Shown here: positions 25,191 through 38,047 of the stretch, piece after piece | Layout: every line of letters begins with the position of its first letter | Position numbering within the stretch: the first letter of the stretch is position 1 | Assembly (NCBI GenBank): GCA_015657535.1 | Contig: JADHZB010001487.1 | Location: 1-64,000 of the forward strand | DNA length: 64,000 nucleotides | Direction of reading: 5' to 3' | Origin: Nephromyces sp. MM_2019 | Taxonomy: Eukaryota; Apicomplexa; Aconoidasida; Nephromycida | Position numbers and translations under genes: made by a program | Notes under the pieces: generated by a model | Seen by the model: only the letters and a program-made list of their open reading frames with translations | What the model was told of the DNA's origin: nothing | The model's database searches: none

Positions 25191-28100
25191 CTATGCAGTC
25201 TTAGCCATTCTAGCTTTAGCATTCCAACTCATTACATTATCAAACTTTCTTGACTTCAACGCCATAGACCAAAGTCTCTCGCTATTGCTGCGAGCTGCTT
25301 GAGCCAATAAATTTCTGGAAAACATGAAATCGCAGTGGCACGAAAAAGGCTCAGAAAGCACGCTGGGACCATGCCTTTGAAATAGTAATTTTGCAAAAAA
25401 AGTTGGAGGGAACTCAAAATTGCCAAAGATCCGATCTAATAGTACTTCTGTGTCTTTTCCACCTGAAAATGTACCAGATCTATTAAGTTCTAAAGCATCC
25501 TTCTTCAGGATAGGATAGGTCATCAAGGAGCTTTCATGCAATTTCAAAAACATCGGTGAAGTGCAACTTAGAGGTGAGAATAGGAGCACGTCCTTAGAAT
25601 AAAAGACTAAGTTGGAGCTTATCTTTACGCAAAATGACGTATTATGCAGACAGTTATGAAGCGTCCAGGGAATTTTGTCTGTGCACAACATAGCAGTGAC
25701 ACCATCCCGACCGCTAAAGAGTGCTTGGGCGCAAATTTTGTTTAGAACTCCAAATTTGGAAGAATTCATCCAAATACTCTTGTAAGCAAGTTTGCTACGA
25801 GCCTCAAAGATATTCTGCTGGTCAGTAGGATGGCTGCGTGGTGCTCCTAGAGATGAGGTAACATTGTCATTTTCCAAAATGTATTGATGTCGCAAATGAG
25901 TAAGCTGCAGTTCTAAGCCAGGTTTCACAATGTGGCTACCTAGAAAATCATCCTCCTCCTTTAACTCTTCCTTTGGCTGTGCAATACGTGCTGTGACCAC
26001 ACAGGAAGGAGCTACCTCAAGCGTAGAGGCTGAAAAAGCACGAGATATCGTGCCACTAATGAACCACGGGTTAAAAACATGCCAATTTTCCCCTTTTTTA
26101 GGCGAGCAAGTTTGGCATTCATTTCCTAGTTCGCAATGATCATGGCCACATATTAACACTCTAGCTCCCCCTTTGGTATTTTGAAGTAGATGATTCTCTA
26201 ATGACGGAGTCAGCGCAGCATCGTAAGATATTCTTAGCTCTCTAGCCGGGATGTACCCGGCGTTAGGCCCAAGTACGCTTCCCTGTGGAGAAGAGCAGCG
26301 AAAGTATATACTATTGGGTATCTTTATATTTTGTCGTTCGGAGACAAAGGGTGCATCCAGTACTTTTTCTTGCTTCTGGCCATAAAATTGCAGCAGCGGA
26401 ACAAATAGTTGAATACAAATAAGAGGATCTAGAATATAGGAGAGGCACAACCTGGCGGTGATAATTTCTGCACTATAATCATTCCTGAAACTCAATGCAT
26501 TATCACTGCTAATCGAAGGCTGGAAGGTACTATTTTTGCGGTTTGCCGCTAGTGCCGCAGCTGCTGACATGAGTGACATGTACTTATATACAAACTGTTC
26601 TAAGTGAGTACTTGATATACCTTTAAAAGTATGTAAATACTGAGTAAATAAAGACTGACGATCCAATACAGGTGGATATTTATCGATGCCGAGGCGCTCC
26701 ATTAAATTCCTGGATAATTTGTAGAACTCTGCACATCCTACTATTACTGTCCACCAAGGAAGATAATCCGGAATTTGTAAAATGTTTAAATGATTGTCTA
26801 GAGTAGTGTTGTCCTTATGACTAAAAACAACATTTTGTGAGCTAACGCGAGACTCCGGTGTCAAAAAAATTTCACCAATACTCGCAGAATCAATAGCAGT
26901 CAACGGCTTTAAAATTTCTTTCATGCTATCGGCATTGCAGCTCTGCGGGAAGCTACGCGAAAAGGCTTTATTAGGCCAATTTATATCTATTTCCCATGGA
27001 TTTATGAAGCTTTGAGCGTTCAAAGAAGATTTGGAGGCCCAATCAAGCCCTAATAACGACGGCACCGACGCTGATGCTGCTTGAACTTCGTTACTAATGC
27101 TAAGCTTCTTTGAAAAATTTGGAAAATGCACCTTTGGAAAGATTAATGACCACCTTTCTGTTGAGGCGGAAAAATCAAAAAGTCCAATTGTATTACCTAG
27201 AATTCCTTTTGGAAGAATAACTGTTAATGCACAGCCACGAAAAATATCAGCTATTACGTGTGAAACTTCATCCTGCAAAAATTTTAGGTCAGTAGTAAGC
27301 TCATACTTAGGATCTTCACAAGCATTGCATAGGCTTCCACAGAATGTTTCAGAAACCAGTTGGGATTTCTGCCTCTGAGGGTCAATCAGCATGGTATAAA
27401 GCCCAAGCCCAAAGTGTCTTCCTTGTAATGAACTAAAAATAATGAAGAAATTAAATTTAATGGGTGAAATATGAAAAATTAGAAAAGTAAGGGCTTCCAC
27501 ATCAAGAACTAACGAGAAAGCTCAAAAAACAGTAACATGGGCTTTATACTTGAAGTGTATAAATAAGCAACTTTTCGTGGTCAAAATGACTTAATTTTTT
27601 CATGAAGGCTAAGGCCAAGCATAGAACTGCCACAAAAAAAATTGTAAATTGGAATTAACGCTTTCATACAACAAATTGACAATAAAAACTACTGCTACAA
27701 CTATAAGATAGCTTAGTCATCATAGAAGCCTTAAATACAATAAACTAACGGAGAAATCTTTGTTTAATCTTAAAGCCCACCAAAAAAATAAAGCTTTCAA
27801 GTCTTCGCTAAGCAAAACACCAATAAAAGCGATATAATACGACTTTAAAATAGGCATATAAAATGCATAGATACATTAGCAAAAATGCTGCTATTTTGGT
27901 ACTGCTGGAACTTTTATAAGCATCTAAAGGCTTTCTTGAAACTCTCCTTACTATAGCTTCTCTTACGAATCCAAGAAGCATAGTAAGACGTCCCAGTTAC
28001 CCATGACTTTTCTTGGTACTTCATTTCATGAAAGTAATCAGGATTTATTCAGCAAACCTGGTGAAATAGTTAGCCATGCATCAAAAACACACGCTTACTG

Positions 28101-30614
28101 TATATATCGCTTCTAAATTTATGTGGTTCGATTAGGTACTTACCCCAACTTGAGCAACGGGAAAGACATTCGCTGTAAGTGTTTTTGATTTTTCTCAATA
28201 GAAATGATTGAGTAGTTCGAGCAAGCAGCATTATAATCCTCAAATGCAGAGGTTTGTTTTCTGTAAAAAATTTTAAAGCTAATTCCAAAGTGCTTCAGCT
28301 GCTGTAAAGAATATGACGCTAGGTAAGAACTCTTAAAAGGCTTCAGCAGCAATAAAATCCCCATTGAACGCGGGTCCCTACTAGTAGCAGTACCTGAACT
28401 TGCGTAAGGAATAAAACACTTCCTATTCCACTTCAAAGAAGCAAAATCGTGCTTATCAGCGCACTTTCGATGCAGAGCCCTCCTTTCAAGTGGTTTAACG
28501 CTGTAACTTTCGTTTTTTTCCATTTCATTTCGAAACTTCGACTTTAAATACGGTGGATTTCTTTTCCAATTCAAATCAGTTGAAAGCCACGGATGAACTG
28601 AATTTCGAGCTATCTCTGCCTTAATGATTCCCATAAAATCACTCTCAAGCTTCCAAAATAATGTTGAAAACATATTTGGCCAGCACAAAAAAGCCTTGAC
28701 GGAATGCCCTTCAAATTTCCTAGCAAAAAAGTGAGCCAACTCAAGGACTATTAACCTTTGTAAAGCCCTTGAAGCATCCGTAGGCATTCCGGGTGAGCAA
28801 CAAAGCTGTAGATTCGTAACCATTTGATGCTCTTTTCCAATTGATGGAAGTACATTGAGCAAAATATTGTAACAGCATTCTTTCAAGGTCAATTTTTTAC
28901 TGGTTACCAAGACCCAGCTGTAGTACTGGTGAGCTAGGGTTCTATTTGGATCCCCATTCAAAAGTAAGATTGATGGCCGCATGAAATTTTCAGCATTCCT
29001 GGAAGTGCTTGAACGTTGCAAACGTTTGACAGCCACTTTTTTTTCTTTGGGCTTGAGACTGAATTTTTTTGTCATCAGCATATTTTTTGGCATCCCTAAG
29101 AATAAGTTAAGATTCATTGAGCGTAGGAAATCAGATACACCCCATTGAAATAATAATAGCTCTTCAGGGCCAGACTTAAAAATGTAGAAAATGAGATCAT
29201 TGATCCCATATTCATACGAGACCTCTGGGGAGCAGTAACGAGTTAAATCACTCAGGAGATCAGCCTTTTCGAAAATAATTACTGGAACGGTAGCAGTATT
29301 ACCATTGCGGACCAAACATAAAGTTTTCAAAGTTCCCTTGTTATCTTCAATAAAGATTTGGGACAAATCTGAAGCATCACGAAGGCTGAAAATTTCCTCA
29401 ATTTTTGAGTTTTCAAGCAAACGGCCAAAGACACTGGCTAAATACTTCATGTATCCGAGAGAACATGGCTGGTCACCATGAAAACAATAGATTTTCCGCT
29501 GTAGCGAATGCGGATTACGCTGCCGTATTATGTCCAGTAACTGCCTCAATAGAAAGCTAGATCGAGGATCGCAGGCCCTGATGTCTAAAAAAAGGAAAAC
29601 ACATAGTTCGTTAAAATTTGCCGCAAAATACACTTTTATATCTCCTATAATCTGATTAAATTGCTTAAGACATTCTAGATCATGTCTGAAACCAGTTACT
29701 TCACGCCGCCATCTATTCATATTCTCTCTGAAAGCAGTATCGCTGCATTTTCTGAGAATCATACTTCGTCTGATGCGCCTATCTGACATTGTACAAGCTC
29801 TATAAAGATTCATTGCTTTGCCTGTTTTCACGTCTTCCTCATTGATCATAGGTTGAGTAACTAATTCCTGCGCTTCATTATTATCATTTGATGTGTAAGT
29901 TGCTAGAGGGTTTCCTAATGATCTGGCTGTACCTATCGAGGTTGCTCCACTATGATTCGATGGAAAATTAGTATCAAAAAGTCTTGACGGAGCAGCTTCA
30001 AAATGGCCATAAGCAATCTTTATACGTGGTGCTATCTCAATATCAAAATCCCCGCGTTGCTGGGATTCTGAAGAACTGCAACTAACATCATAAGCCTTGC
30101 TGTCAAACAAATTACTCGAAATATTACTAGTATTGATCATAGCTGTTGCGCTTTCCAATTGACTTGACATGGCTTGGAACTCTGCGCAGAACAGCGTATG
30201 CTCATTTATAGTTAAATCTTTGTCATCATCGCTGCTTGATTCAGCAGCTCCTTCGATTAATCGGCCATCATAACTGTAGGGATCAGTTATTTTTAATTTC
30301 ACGTCATGATACTTTCCAGGAAAAGCGTCATCTATCTCAATTTTTACAAAGCTCTCCTCTATTCTAGAGTCAGAAGAAGAAGACGAGGACGAAGAAGAAG
30401 GACTTCTATGCAGAGAACCTCTTGATTTCCCTACTTTTTTTCCAGACTTTCGAAGCCTTTCTACGTACACCCAATCTTGAAAGCCCTCATTTAGGGCATC
30501 TAAATACCACCAAGCAGGCGGAACGTTTGGCACGCTGCTTTCTGCCCTTGGTGAGTGACTACGCATAAAACCTCTTATACCAAGAACGTCATCGCTCAAG
30601 CCGCCCGAATCCAT
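25191..30614 (-). CDS. Large unidentified protein, 1570 residues, 2 exons
   Basis: Exon 1 is 28144-30614 (823 codons plus two bases) and exon 2 is 25191-27432. A GTAAGT donor and a tatttttag acceptor join them, completing a Gly codon, so the two long ORFs are one gene. The start at 30614 (MDSGGLSDDVLGIRG) is the first ATG of the frame. The N-terminal 170 residues look disordered: a nine-Ser run at 73-81 is followed by acidic clusters (SSSDDDKD). The rest alternates helix-like and compact stretches, with Cys/His pairs in the second half (RVLICGHDHCELGNECQTC) that could bind metal. No transmembrane pattern, signal peptide or catalytic signature is evident. The only intron is about 0.7 kb. The stop codon is TAG, with a donor-like GTAAGC just after it. 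I could not assign a family. It could be a very divergent member of a known scaffold family or lineage-specific. Confidence 0.85.
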
Positions 30615-33597
30615 GGTTATATCGATACCTCATGACCGAAAATATTTTTTCCCTCCCAAGGCTCTGAGTGAGTGCAAGGCTTCAAAATATTAAGCTTGTT
30701 ATAGTACTAATTTTTACTTAAAAGCAGACGTACAGATGTGAATAGCAAGATAAAGAGCTATTTAACCTTGCTGATTAGCATAATCAGCAACAGTTTGATA
30801 CAAAAAAGACTTCACTTCAAGTTTGTCGCACAAAACAACTGCTATTTAGAACCATACGCAAAAAAAAGCTTAGATTATAGATATACTCAATGTAAGGACT
30901 CAAAAAAAAGAAAAAATATAATTCCTTCAGAAAATCTAAGGAGCCTGCACTTTGCTCCCGGAAATATTTATAGGTGCGAAGTACCAAGTGTTCTTCGAGC
31001 CCCATGTCGAAACAATAATTAGCTCTAAAGGAATATTTTACGTTGCTTATATGCCTTCACAGCAGGAAATTAAGCAAGGTCACGACCCTTTTGTTTTAAT
31101 TACTACTATGAAAGCCTATAGCGAGAAGTAGCCTCCACTATGCTTTAAGGACGGCTTGTAATGGCTCATCACTCATTCATGCTAATCCATTATTGGCATC
31201 CGCATATATATAGGCGATTACCCGTTCCTTATAAGCCAGTATCCATGTTCACTGCCACAATTATCAGAAATATTATCTCCTATAAAAAATCGTACCAACA
31301 TATACTGAAACTAAAATTAACTCACCTTCATCAGGAAAGAATATTTCCACAACCTCAAAGGCAGGTAATGGAAGTTCTAGGGGGAGTACCATGCTATAAT
31401 ACACTATAAACACATAAATACCCTTTAGGAATAGACCAGCACACCAGCAAATAATTTATGAAGCCGATTAAGAATTGAAGGACATCAGCTATGCGCACAG
31501 TCATAATCGTAAGTGTGAGCTCGAGGGCCGGTTGGGCGCCCTTAAAAAAACCAAAACTAGCTCCTCAACCATCAATAGCGAAAGAAAATAAATCAAGAAA
31601 GGGGAATAATTTATAAAGTATAACCGAAAACCCCTTTGGCTTCTCAATATAATTAAGATTTCCTTTTTTCATATCGATATGCGGTATGCCAGCACCGACT
31701 CCTGTATTGTACTTTGGCGAAAAAAGTTTTCAAAAATAATATTTCACTTGGCAAGATGATTTCATGCAGACCGAGGTTCCCTTATCATCTATCACTGGTC
31801 AAGAAGTTGAAAGACAGCACCCCTTGATTGTACGTTCGAACGCTATTATTAGACTAAGGTACCTCTCGCACGCCAAGACAACAAGATTTCAAATTGCCAC
31901 CTGGCGAGTTGAACCATTTAAAAACGCCAAGTATTATCCAGGTTCCCGGTTTTTAATCAAAGTTGGAAAAAAATGCGAGTTTAGTCTTTAAAACATTGCT
32001 CATGGTCATTATTGACTCGTACCTGACTGGTGGGCTGTGTTGAGTACCCAAGATAAACATATACCTAAGGGAAAGCAAACAAATTCTACCGGAATTAACC
32101 AGGGTATCAAAAGTCATTTTCAATTTGGCACCAAACAAAAGAGAAGAAAAGTTAGCCGCAACTCTCACCGGTCAGGACTTTTGATGGAACTACGACGAGG
32201 TGGCTTTACTAGCTCTCAAGTATCACAACTTAGTTTAGGTTCCATGTGGATCCTAGGGAACTATTGCTATTGAAAAGTCCGATAGGCTGCACGAGTAGTT
32301 GAGTACTCAGCACGTCGGACTCTAGGCTATTGAAACCGCGAGTCGTGAGCTAGCGTTAAAGTGTCACGGGCTCAAAAGATCGGCTCCTGGTACCTGTCTT
32401 GAAAAATTCAGGAAGAGAAGAGTGGCATGCCACCACCGAAGGAAGCAGAGGGATACTAGCAGCATAAAAATAAAATGGCTGAAAACATTTGAGGTACAGA
32501 TGCGGTAACAAGACTGTCATTTTAAGATAAAGCCCAAGAAGCCAGCAGCGATTAAGAGGGCGGTGATAAATGTAATAAAGCTGGCAAAGTAGGAGAGCTT
32601 GGATCATATTCTTATGCGAAAATGCAGAGCACGTTATTATGAATGTACTGCAGATGCTACGTCTACAGCAGAACCGCACCCATTATTCACAGCATTTGCA
32701 GTATACTGTATTTGCTATTTTTATTTTTAGGAATAAAGAGCATCTTTATATATGTGTAGCCTTATCTTGACAAAGTACGGATTCGTTTGTAATAGGACTT
32801 TTGGCTGACATCCTAGTGAGTAACCATTTGGGTCACCTCTTTGAGGAGTGAAAATTTTGGCTACTTTTCTGGTGAACAAAGATTTTGGCTTCAATTTTGT
32901 TGAATAACGATTTAGAGGTAGCCATTATTCTCGCTTATCGTAGTGCATTTAATAATAGTGCCTCATTGCAATTTTTGCAAGGCACTCAAGTTCGGCAGTG
33001 TGTATAATGGTATATGCAGACTAAAAGCAAGCTCTGAGCTTGCGCATGGTACTTCTGCGTTAGCCTCAGTATCGAAAGAAAAAAGTGAAAGATGACAGGT
33101 GAAATCTGAGCATTATACACCAGCGGTTATGGAATAGCCAAAACTTGGCCAGTCTTGATAAAGTAATGAAGTAATAAAGCTCTAAATTGTAATTAACCTG
33201 ACTGCCAAGTCAGACCCCTACCAAGAAGACTCTGCAAGTAAAATTGCAAGCAAGCAGCCAGTTTTTACACCAGAAAAATTGGAGGCAATAGATACGACGC
33301 TCAGCGAGAAACATGGCAAGCTGATTATTTCTTACGCATGATTTAGCAGCGAATATACAAATTCCATATGCGTTTATCCCATGCCCCTTTCTGTTATTCT
33401 ATGTAGCTTGCGTGAAGTGTCACTCTTCTCCAAGGAAACGCAGAAGCTATCGATTTAAGATATTTCGTCGACTATTTTTGCACTTGAGTCCCTTAGCATT
33501 GTCGTGCACCATATTAAAACTAGAGAGAAATAGCTTTGAAAGCAGAAGCTTAAAAGCTAAAAACTAAAAAACGAAACAGAGGACAGCTTTTTCCTGT
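30615..33597. other. No supported gene
   Basis: This stretch lies upstream of the 1570-residue gene. Plus ORFs at 30738-31022, 31161-31409, 31764-31991 and 32037-32273, and the minus ORF at 32356-32679, are short, biased in composition or open on both strands. No paired splice signals or known motifs were found. The first few hundred bases presumably hold the promoter and 5' UTR of the minus gene. Confidence 0.4.
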
Positions 33598-33771
33598 CTA
33601 AATCATGGAGCCGACCGCGCAGTTGATTCTGCAGGTGACTAGAAGTAAGCCCCTGCAGTTTGTGTAAGTCCTCTTCACAGAATGTCCAGCATCTTTCGCT
33701 GATGCTACTAGAGCTCGTACACCACCTCGCATGTCTTCCGAGTAATTTTTTAAAGTATTTTTGGAAGCTTC
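33598..33771 (-). CDS. Possible terminal exon, unidentified
   Basis: After a ctcatttag acceptor the minus frame reads 57 codons to a TAG (EASKNTLKNYSEDMRGGVRA, then LVASAKDAGHSVKRTYTN). It looks protein-like, but a second minus frame (33557-33847) and a plus frame with an ATG at 33604 and a gtaagt donor near 33667 are also open over the same bases. The strand therefore cannot be settled by eye. No upstream exon was found. Confidence 0.25.
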   Translation of the reverse strand, partial: EASKNTLKNYSEDMRGGVRALVASAKDAGHSVKRTYTNCRGLLLVTCRINCAVGSMI

Positions 33772-33849
33772 CTAAATGAGGTGGATGCCATGCAATTCTT
33801 GCTAAAATTTTTACTAGCAGGAGTTGAGTCCATGGACGCAGCCACATTG

Positions 33850-36227
33850 CTGCACGATGAATTACTGTAATGCTATGCCTCTTCAGGTTGAAGATAAACT
33901 ATGATGTAGATTTGGCGTACTGCCCAAAATATTCAGAAACTCTGCCTTAAACGGCGACATTGCAACCATTTGGGTTCTTTCCCACAAAACTCCATGAGGC
34001 ATAAAAGGCTAGAAGATTTCTGCTTGTTATAACTCGCCCCGGTTGCAGGTGTAAATTAATGCTATTGATCATATTTGTACCTCAGTGAAAGTGAACATTG
34101 ACCGGTTTTTTGCTAGGGTGGAAAGTCAGTACTCTTTATTTTATATTTGTATTCTATATCCTCTATCAAAGCCCCGTGACTATTTGGCATTGCACAATTA
34201 AGTCCTTAGCCTGCACCAAATTAGAAAGCATGTATTTTATTAAATATCTGGCTTGGAAAGTGAGGTGCGCCAATAGTGGTACTTGTCGTGCCACCCCTTC
34301 GGTGTCTTGTTGGCCACCTCTGAGTATAAATATCATAATTTTGAAGGTGAGCACTACACTTTATTTACTTTGTATTTATCATTTCCTAAATTTGCTCAAA
34401 ACTAAGCAGCCAAAATTAGCTGCCATGAAATACTCGTAGTATATACAATATTGAAAGCAGTAGTAGAAGCTAGGTTAAGGGAACTATAATAAGTCATTTG
34501 AGAAGCGTTGGAGAATAGCTTGTGCTGGCTGACGTTATTTCACTAGGATCTCCCTCAGCTTTCGAAAGGTGTTCAAATACCTATTTCTTGGAAAGCTGTC
34601 TCAGATCAAGGCATAAACTACCTATCGGCATATAGCAGCGCAGATTTCCAGACAAAAAAGCTACCTTGAGAAAGCACAAAGATATAGATCCATGTAGATA
34701 GCTACGAACTAATTTTAGCAATAGTTCATGGGATGTTGTGTTCTCTTAAGTCACCTGTAACTTCTTTTTTTGCAGTGAAAACGCGAGCACGCGTGCAATC
34801 TTAAAGTTAAAACGTCCGCGCAACAAAGCAATCAGGTTGTATTACGCCATACCAGGACTTTCCGTGCAGGCCGCGAAGTCGGAAGGAAGTAACGTGGTGA
34901 TTGTACTATGATGCTTATGAGCTCTACTTCAATAAAAGCAGCCTGTAATGACTGCCTAATTTAATCACAGTTATTAATACCACCAGTGTATCTGCACGCG
35001 TAAAAATTATTCCTAGCTCAAGAATATCTACACCAGACAAGTAAAAATATCTTAATAAATGCTTCGTTAGAATTCAATTTTAATTCGCTAGCGTGTATAA
35101 CCTCTTAATAAACCCTGGTCGCAACCCCCTTGGTCAAAGAAATAGCTATTAAACAATTTTCTTTAAAGAAGTTGCTGTAAGCGGTATTCTTTCAGTTTTC
35201 GTACAAAATCGGGAATAAGTACATGAAAGGTGTGTGCCACTTCCATCCGCCACATTATTTATATGAACTCCAAAAAAATTCTGAAGTTGCTTAGTTAATG
35301 ACATAATGTCTTTACTTTGTAATAAAGAGATAGTTGAAAATGGAAATACTGAAAAAAAATTGGTCCTATTGATCACTTCCACACATTTTTACCGCTTAAA
35401 AGACAAGGTAAACTGAAAGTAGGTGCCCCTTAAATTGTCTAGCAAAGCTTTAAAAAGCCCTGAATTTAGATTAGATACTGCGCTACGTCTTACGTAAACT
35501 TTTTTAAACCACTAACGTATATTAGAATTTAACATCAATTGTCACTATATGTCTTTATATTTATAGATGGGGAGTCCACATTCTATTCAAGCAACAACAG
35601 AAAAGCGAATCACTTAGTACTTCTCAAAAAACTTGTGGCATTTTAAACATGCCATCTAAAGAAAACGTAACATGCTTTTTTTAGAGCAGCAAGAGGCTAC
35701 GAGAAAAAAAATTCCCCTTAATAAAGCTTTCCTTCAAAAAATTCATCGAATTTATTAAAATTTGTTCATCGTGATACATCTATATGCTTAGCTCGTGAGC
35801 TATGTAATTACCTAAACCAAAATCAAGTAATATATATATCAGCTTCACCATGACTTCTCAGCTTGTTTGTACTTTATAGAGTATCGTGGGAAAGCATGCA
35901 ATACTGAGTCCTTCAATTTTGTGCGCATTCCCGATAGTTAAGTAGCCAACACTAGAGAAGTTACAAGAAGCTCCTTTGTTTACTTGAATACCGCATCCCA
36001 TGATTTTCAGAGTTCACGTAGGCAGGCAAAGTTACATAGTCAACTATTTATAAAAGCAGCTGTCTCATAGCTGGTAGAAAGATGAGGATCCGAAACTAAG
36101 CTTTTGCTATGAAGCTTCGTAGCGTCGTAATACGAATTGGATAGTTTTTAGCTTCTCGGATAAAAATACATTAGTTTAAAGCTTGAAATTTTCTCTAAAT
36201 TCGTTCTGATACGGTGGGGCAGAAAGA
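33850..36227. other. No supported gene; one ambiguous exon near 34.2-34.35 kb
   Basis: At 34.20-34.35 kb both strands are open. A plus reading ends at a gtgagc donor, and a minus reading (ORF 34166-34354) follows an atactcag acceptor. The remainder is AT-rich with short ORFs such as minus 35149-35382, none with motifs or paired splice signals. Confidence 0.35.
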
Positions 36228-38047
36228 TTATTTAAAGCCTCCTTGGACACCCCTCGAAAATTTCTGAGACCATATGCTTCGAAACTTTCTCTTGGTTGGT
36301 CCAAGAAATCTCTGCCATTTTGCTCCTCTGCTTGGAACCAACCAATTCTGAGATGCAAATTTTAAGTTGTAATGTTCACTCGAGTTTTATGAATACATTC
36401 GATAATCCGTTAGGCTGCACTCCTACTCCGCTTCCTTTCACAATGGGAAGAAGCAAAAAGCTTAGTTTCATAAAAACTTAAATAAGCAGTAAAATTACGT
36501 TATGTCCCGACCTTACTTTTTTGCCAAGTATGTGTATCAGCGTAAACGTCACTACTGAAGTTGTGTTGTAAATTTTCAGTGCGTATTGCAGCATTAAGCA
36601 GCAATGAGCTAGTTTCCTTTGGTATTACCATTGTCTATAGAGAGCAGCACACCAACCAAGCTGGAAATACACTACATGACATTCTCACTTCGAGACCATC
36701 AAGTAATCTAAATTGCATTAAAATATTTGAGTAATCTAAAGGTCACTCATTCGACTCAGGAACAGGAGAATATTTTTTACCTCCTCGCAGCACAGCTGGG
36801 CAGCGCGCATTTCTGCGCTGAGAGGGGTGAAGCTGGTCAGCCGCTTCGCCTGCTTCAGGCTACGCGATTCGTTACCTACCATCCCCTGTAGAGAAACAAG
36901 TCTCGAGAATTTCGATGAATTTTATGGCTGGCATCGGGTAGTGGAAGCTTCACTATTTCTGTAGCTACGTTAATGATTTAGAATCGTGCAATCATGTTAC
37001 TTTCATACGCTTCTCTGCAGCACCTAACATGCGATATCATTCGTTAGATTTCACAATTCCATGTAGTTTTCATTGAAGTATGCAGGTTCAGGTACTTGTC
37101 ATGAACAGCGCCATCACCCTGTCAGGGTTAAGATGAAGCCTAAGCACCCTGTCAGGGAAAATAGCAGTAAGTGCCATCCAATAAATGAGTTCGTTGCCTT
37201 GAGATTCATGTGTAATCTTATTCGGGTTAAACTTGTATATTCCAGTAGTTAATCACCCAATAGGGGCGCATGCTGCCCTACATGCAATACATTCGCAACT
37301 ATGCTATCTATCCTATTCAGGCTTTTCTAAGCTTCAGATCAAACTTGAGAAAAGCCCAATGAACTTTTGATTAATTTCTCGTGGTGCGAACTCTTATAAT
37401 ATCTCACTTACCACGTATGATGACTCAATCCCAGTTTGAAGATGTCCGCCGAAGCCGGTGTGGGTATGGCGCCTCTGGTCATACAGATCGAGGTCTTCAA
37501 GCCGAACTTCGGCAGTGGCTTTTCCTGGCCTTCGTGCGGCCATAAGCTCACTCCTCCCCGTTTTGTGATTCGTAACGACGCACTGCGTATAAAAAGCCTC
37601 ATTAATGGAGCATCTGGGAACGTACTCAAGAAGAGATTTTGACCTCAGCTTTTGCAGAGCCAATTTCTCCTTTGAATCCCAGTCATCTTTCGCAGCACTC
37701 CACGCATTTAAGGCTCCAGCGATAGACACGGAAGCACTTCCGTGGTAATGAGCTTGCTTGCTATTGTGAGAAAAATATTTTTCATTTAGAGTCTCAGATG
37801 GGACTCCCGCCGTTCCTTGTTCGAATTCAGCTGGGCTCTTGCCAGTAATCCTTCTGCAGGATTTTAACTCCTTTGGAGAATCTTGGTTTTCAGAAGAAAC
37901 TGCAGTGAAGAGTTCTCTAATGTTATCCTTAAGAGCTAAGTGTTGGTAGCATCCTGTGCCACATCTTTTTGCACTGTTAGGTATATAAAAGCTCATCTCA
38001 GCCAGTCGAGTGGAGCATACCCCTGCTGGGGGTTCGACTTGAGCCAT
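36228..38047 (-). CDS. Unidentified basic protein, 3 exons, 286 residues
   Basis: Exons: 37412-38047 (212 codons), 36781-36885 (35 codons) and 36228-36347 (40 codons with stop). All junctions are phase 0, with signals GTAAGT / ttctctacag and GTAAAA / gcatctcag. The protein starts MAQVEPPAGVCSTRLAEMSF. It has a polar middle and becomes strongly basic towards the C-terminus (SLKQAKRLTSF in exon 2; PSRGAKWQRFLGPTKRKFRS in exon 3). No signal peptide or membrane segment. The basic tail could bind nucleic acid, but that is a guess. Exon 1 and exon 2 are noticeably less AT-rich than their surroundings. In exon 1 all three minus frames and two plus frames are open for over 150 bases near its end. In exon 3 another minus frame (36176-36358) is longer but does not fit the phase of exon 2. 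The gene is probable; its exact protein is moderately certain. Confidence 0.55.
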
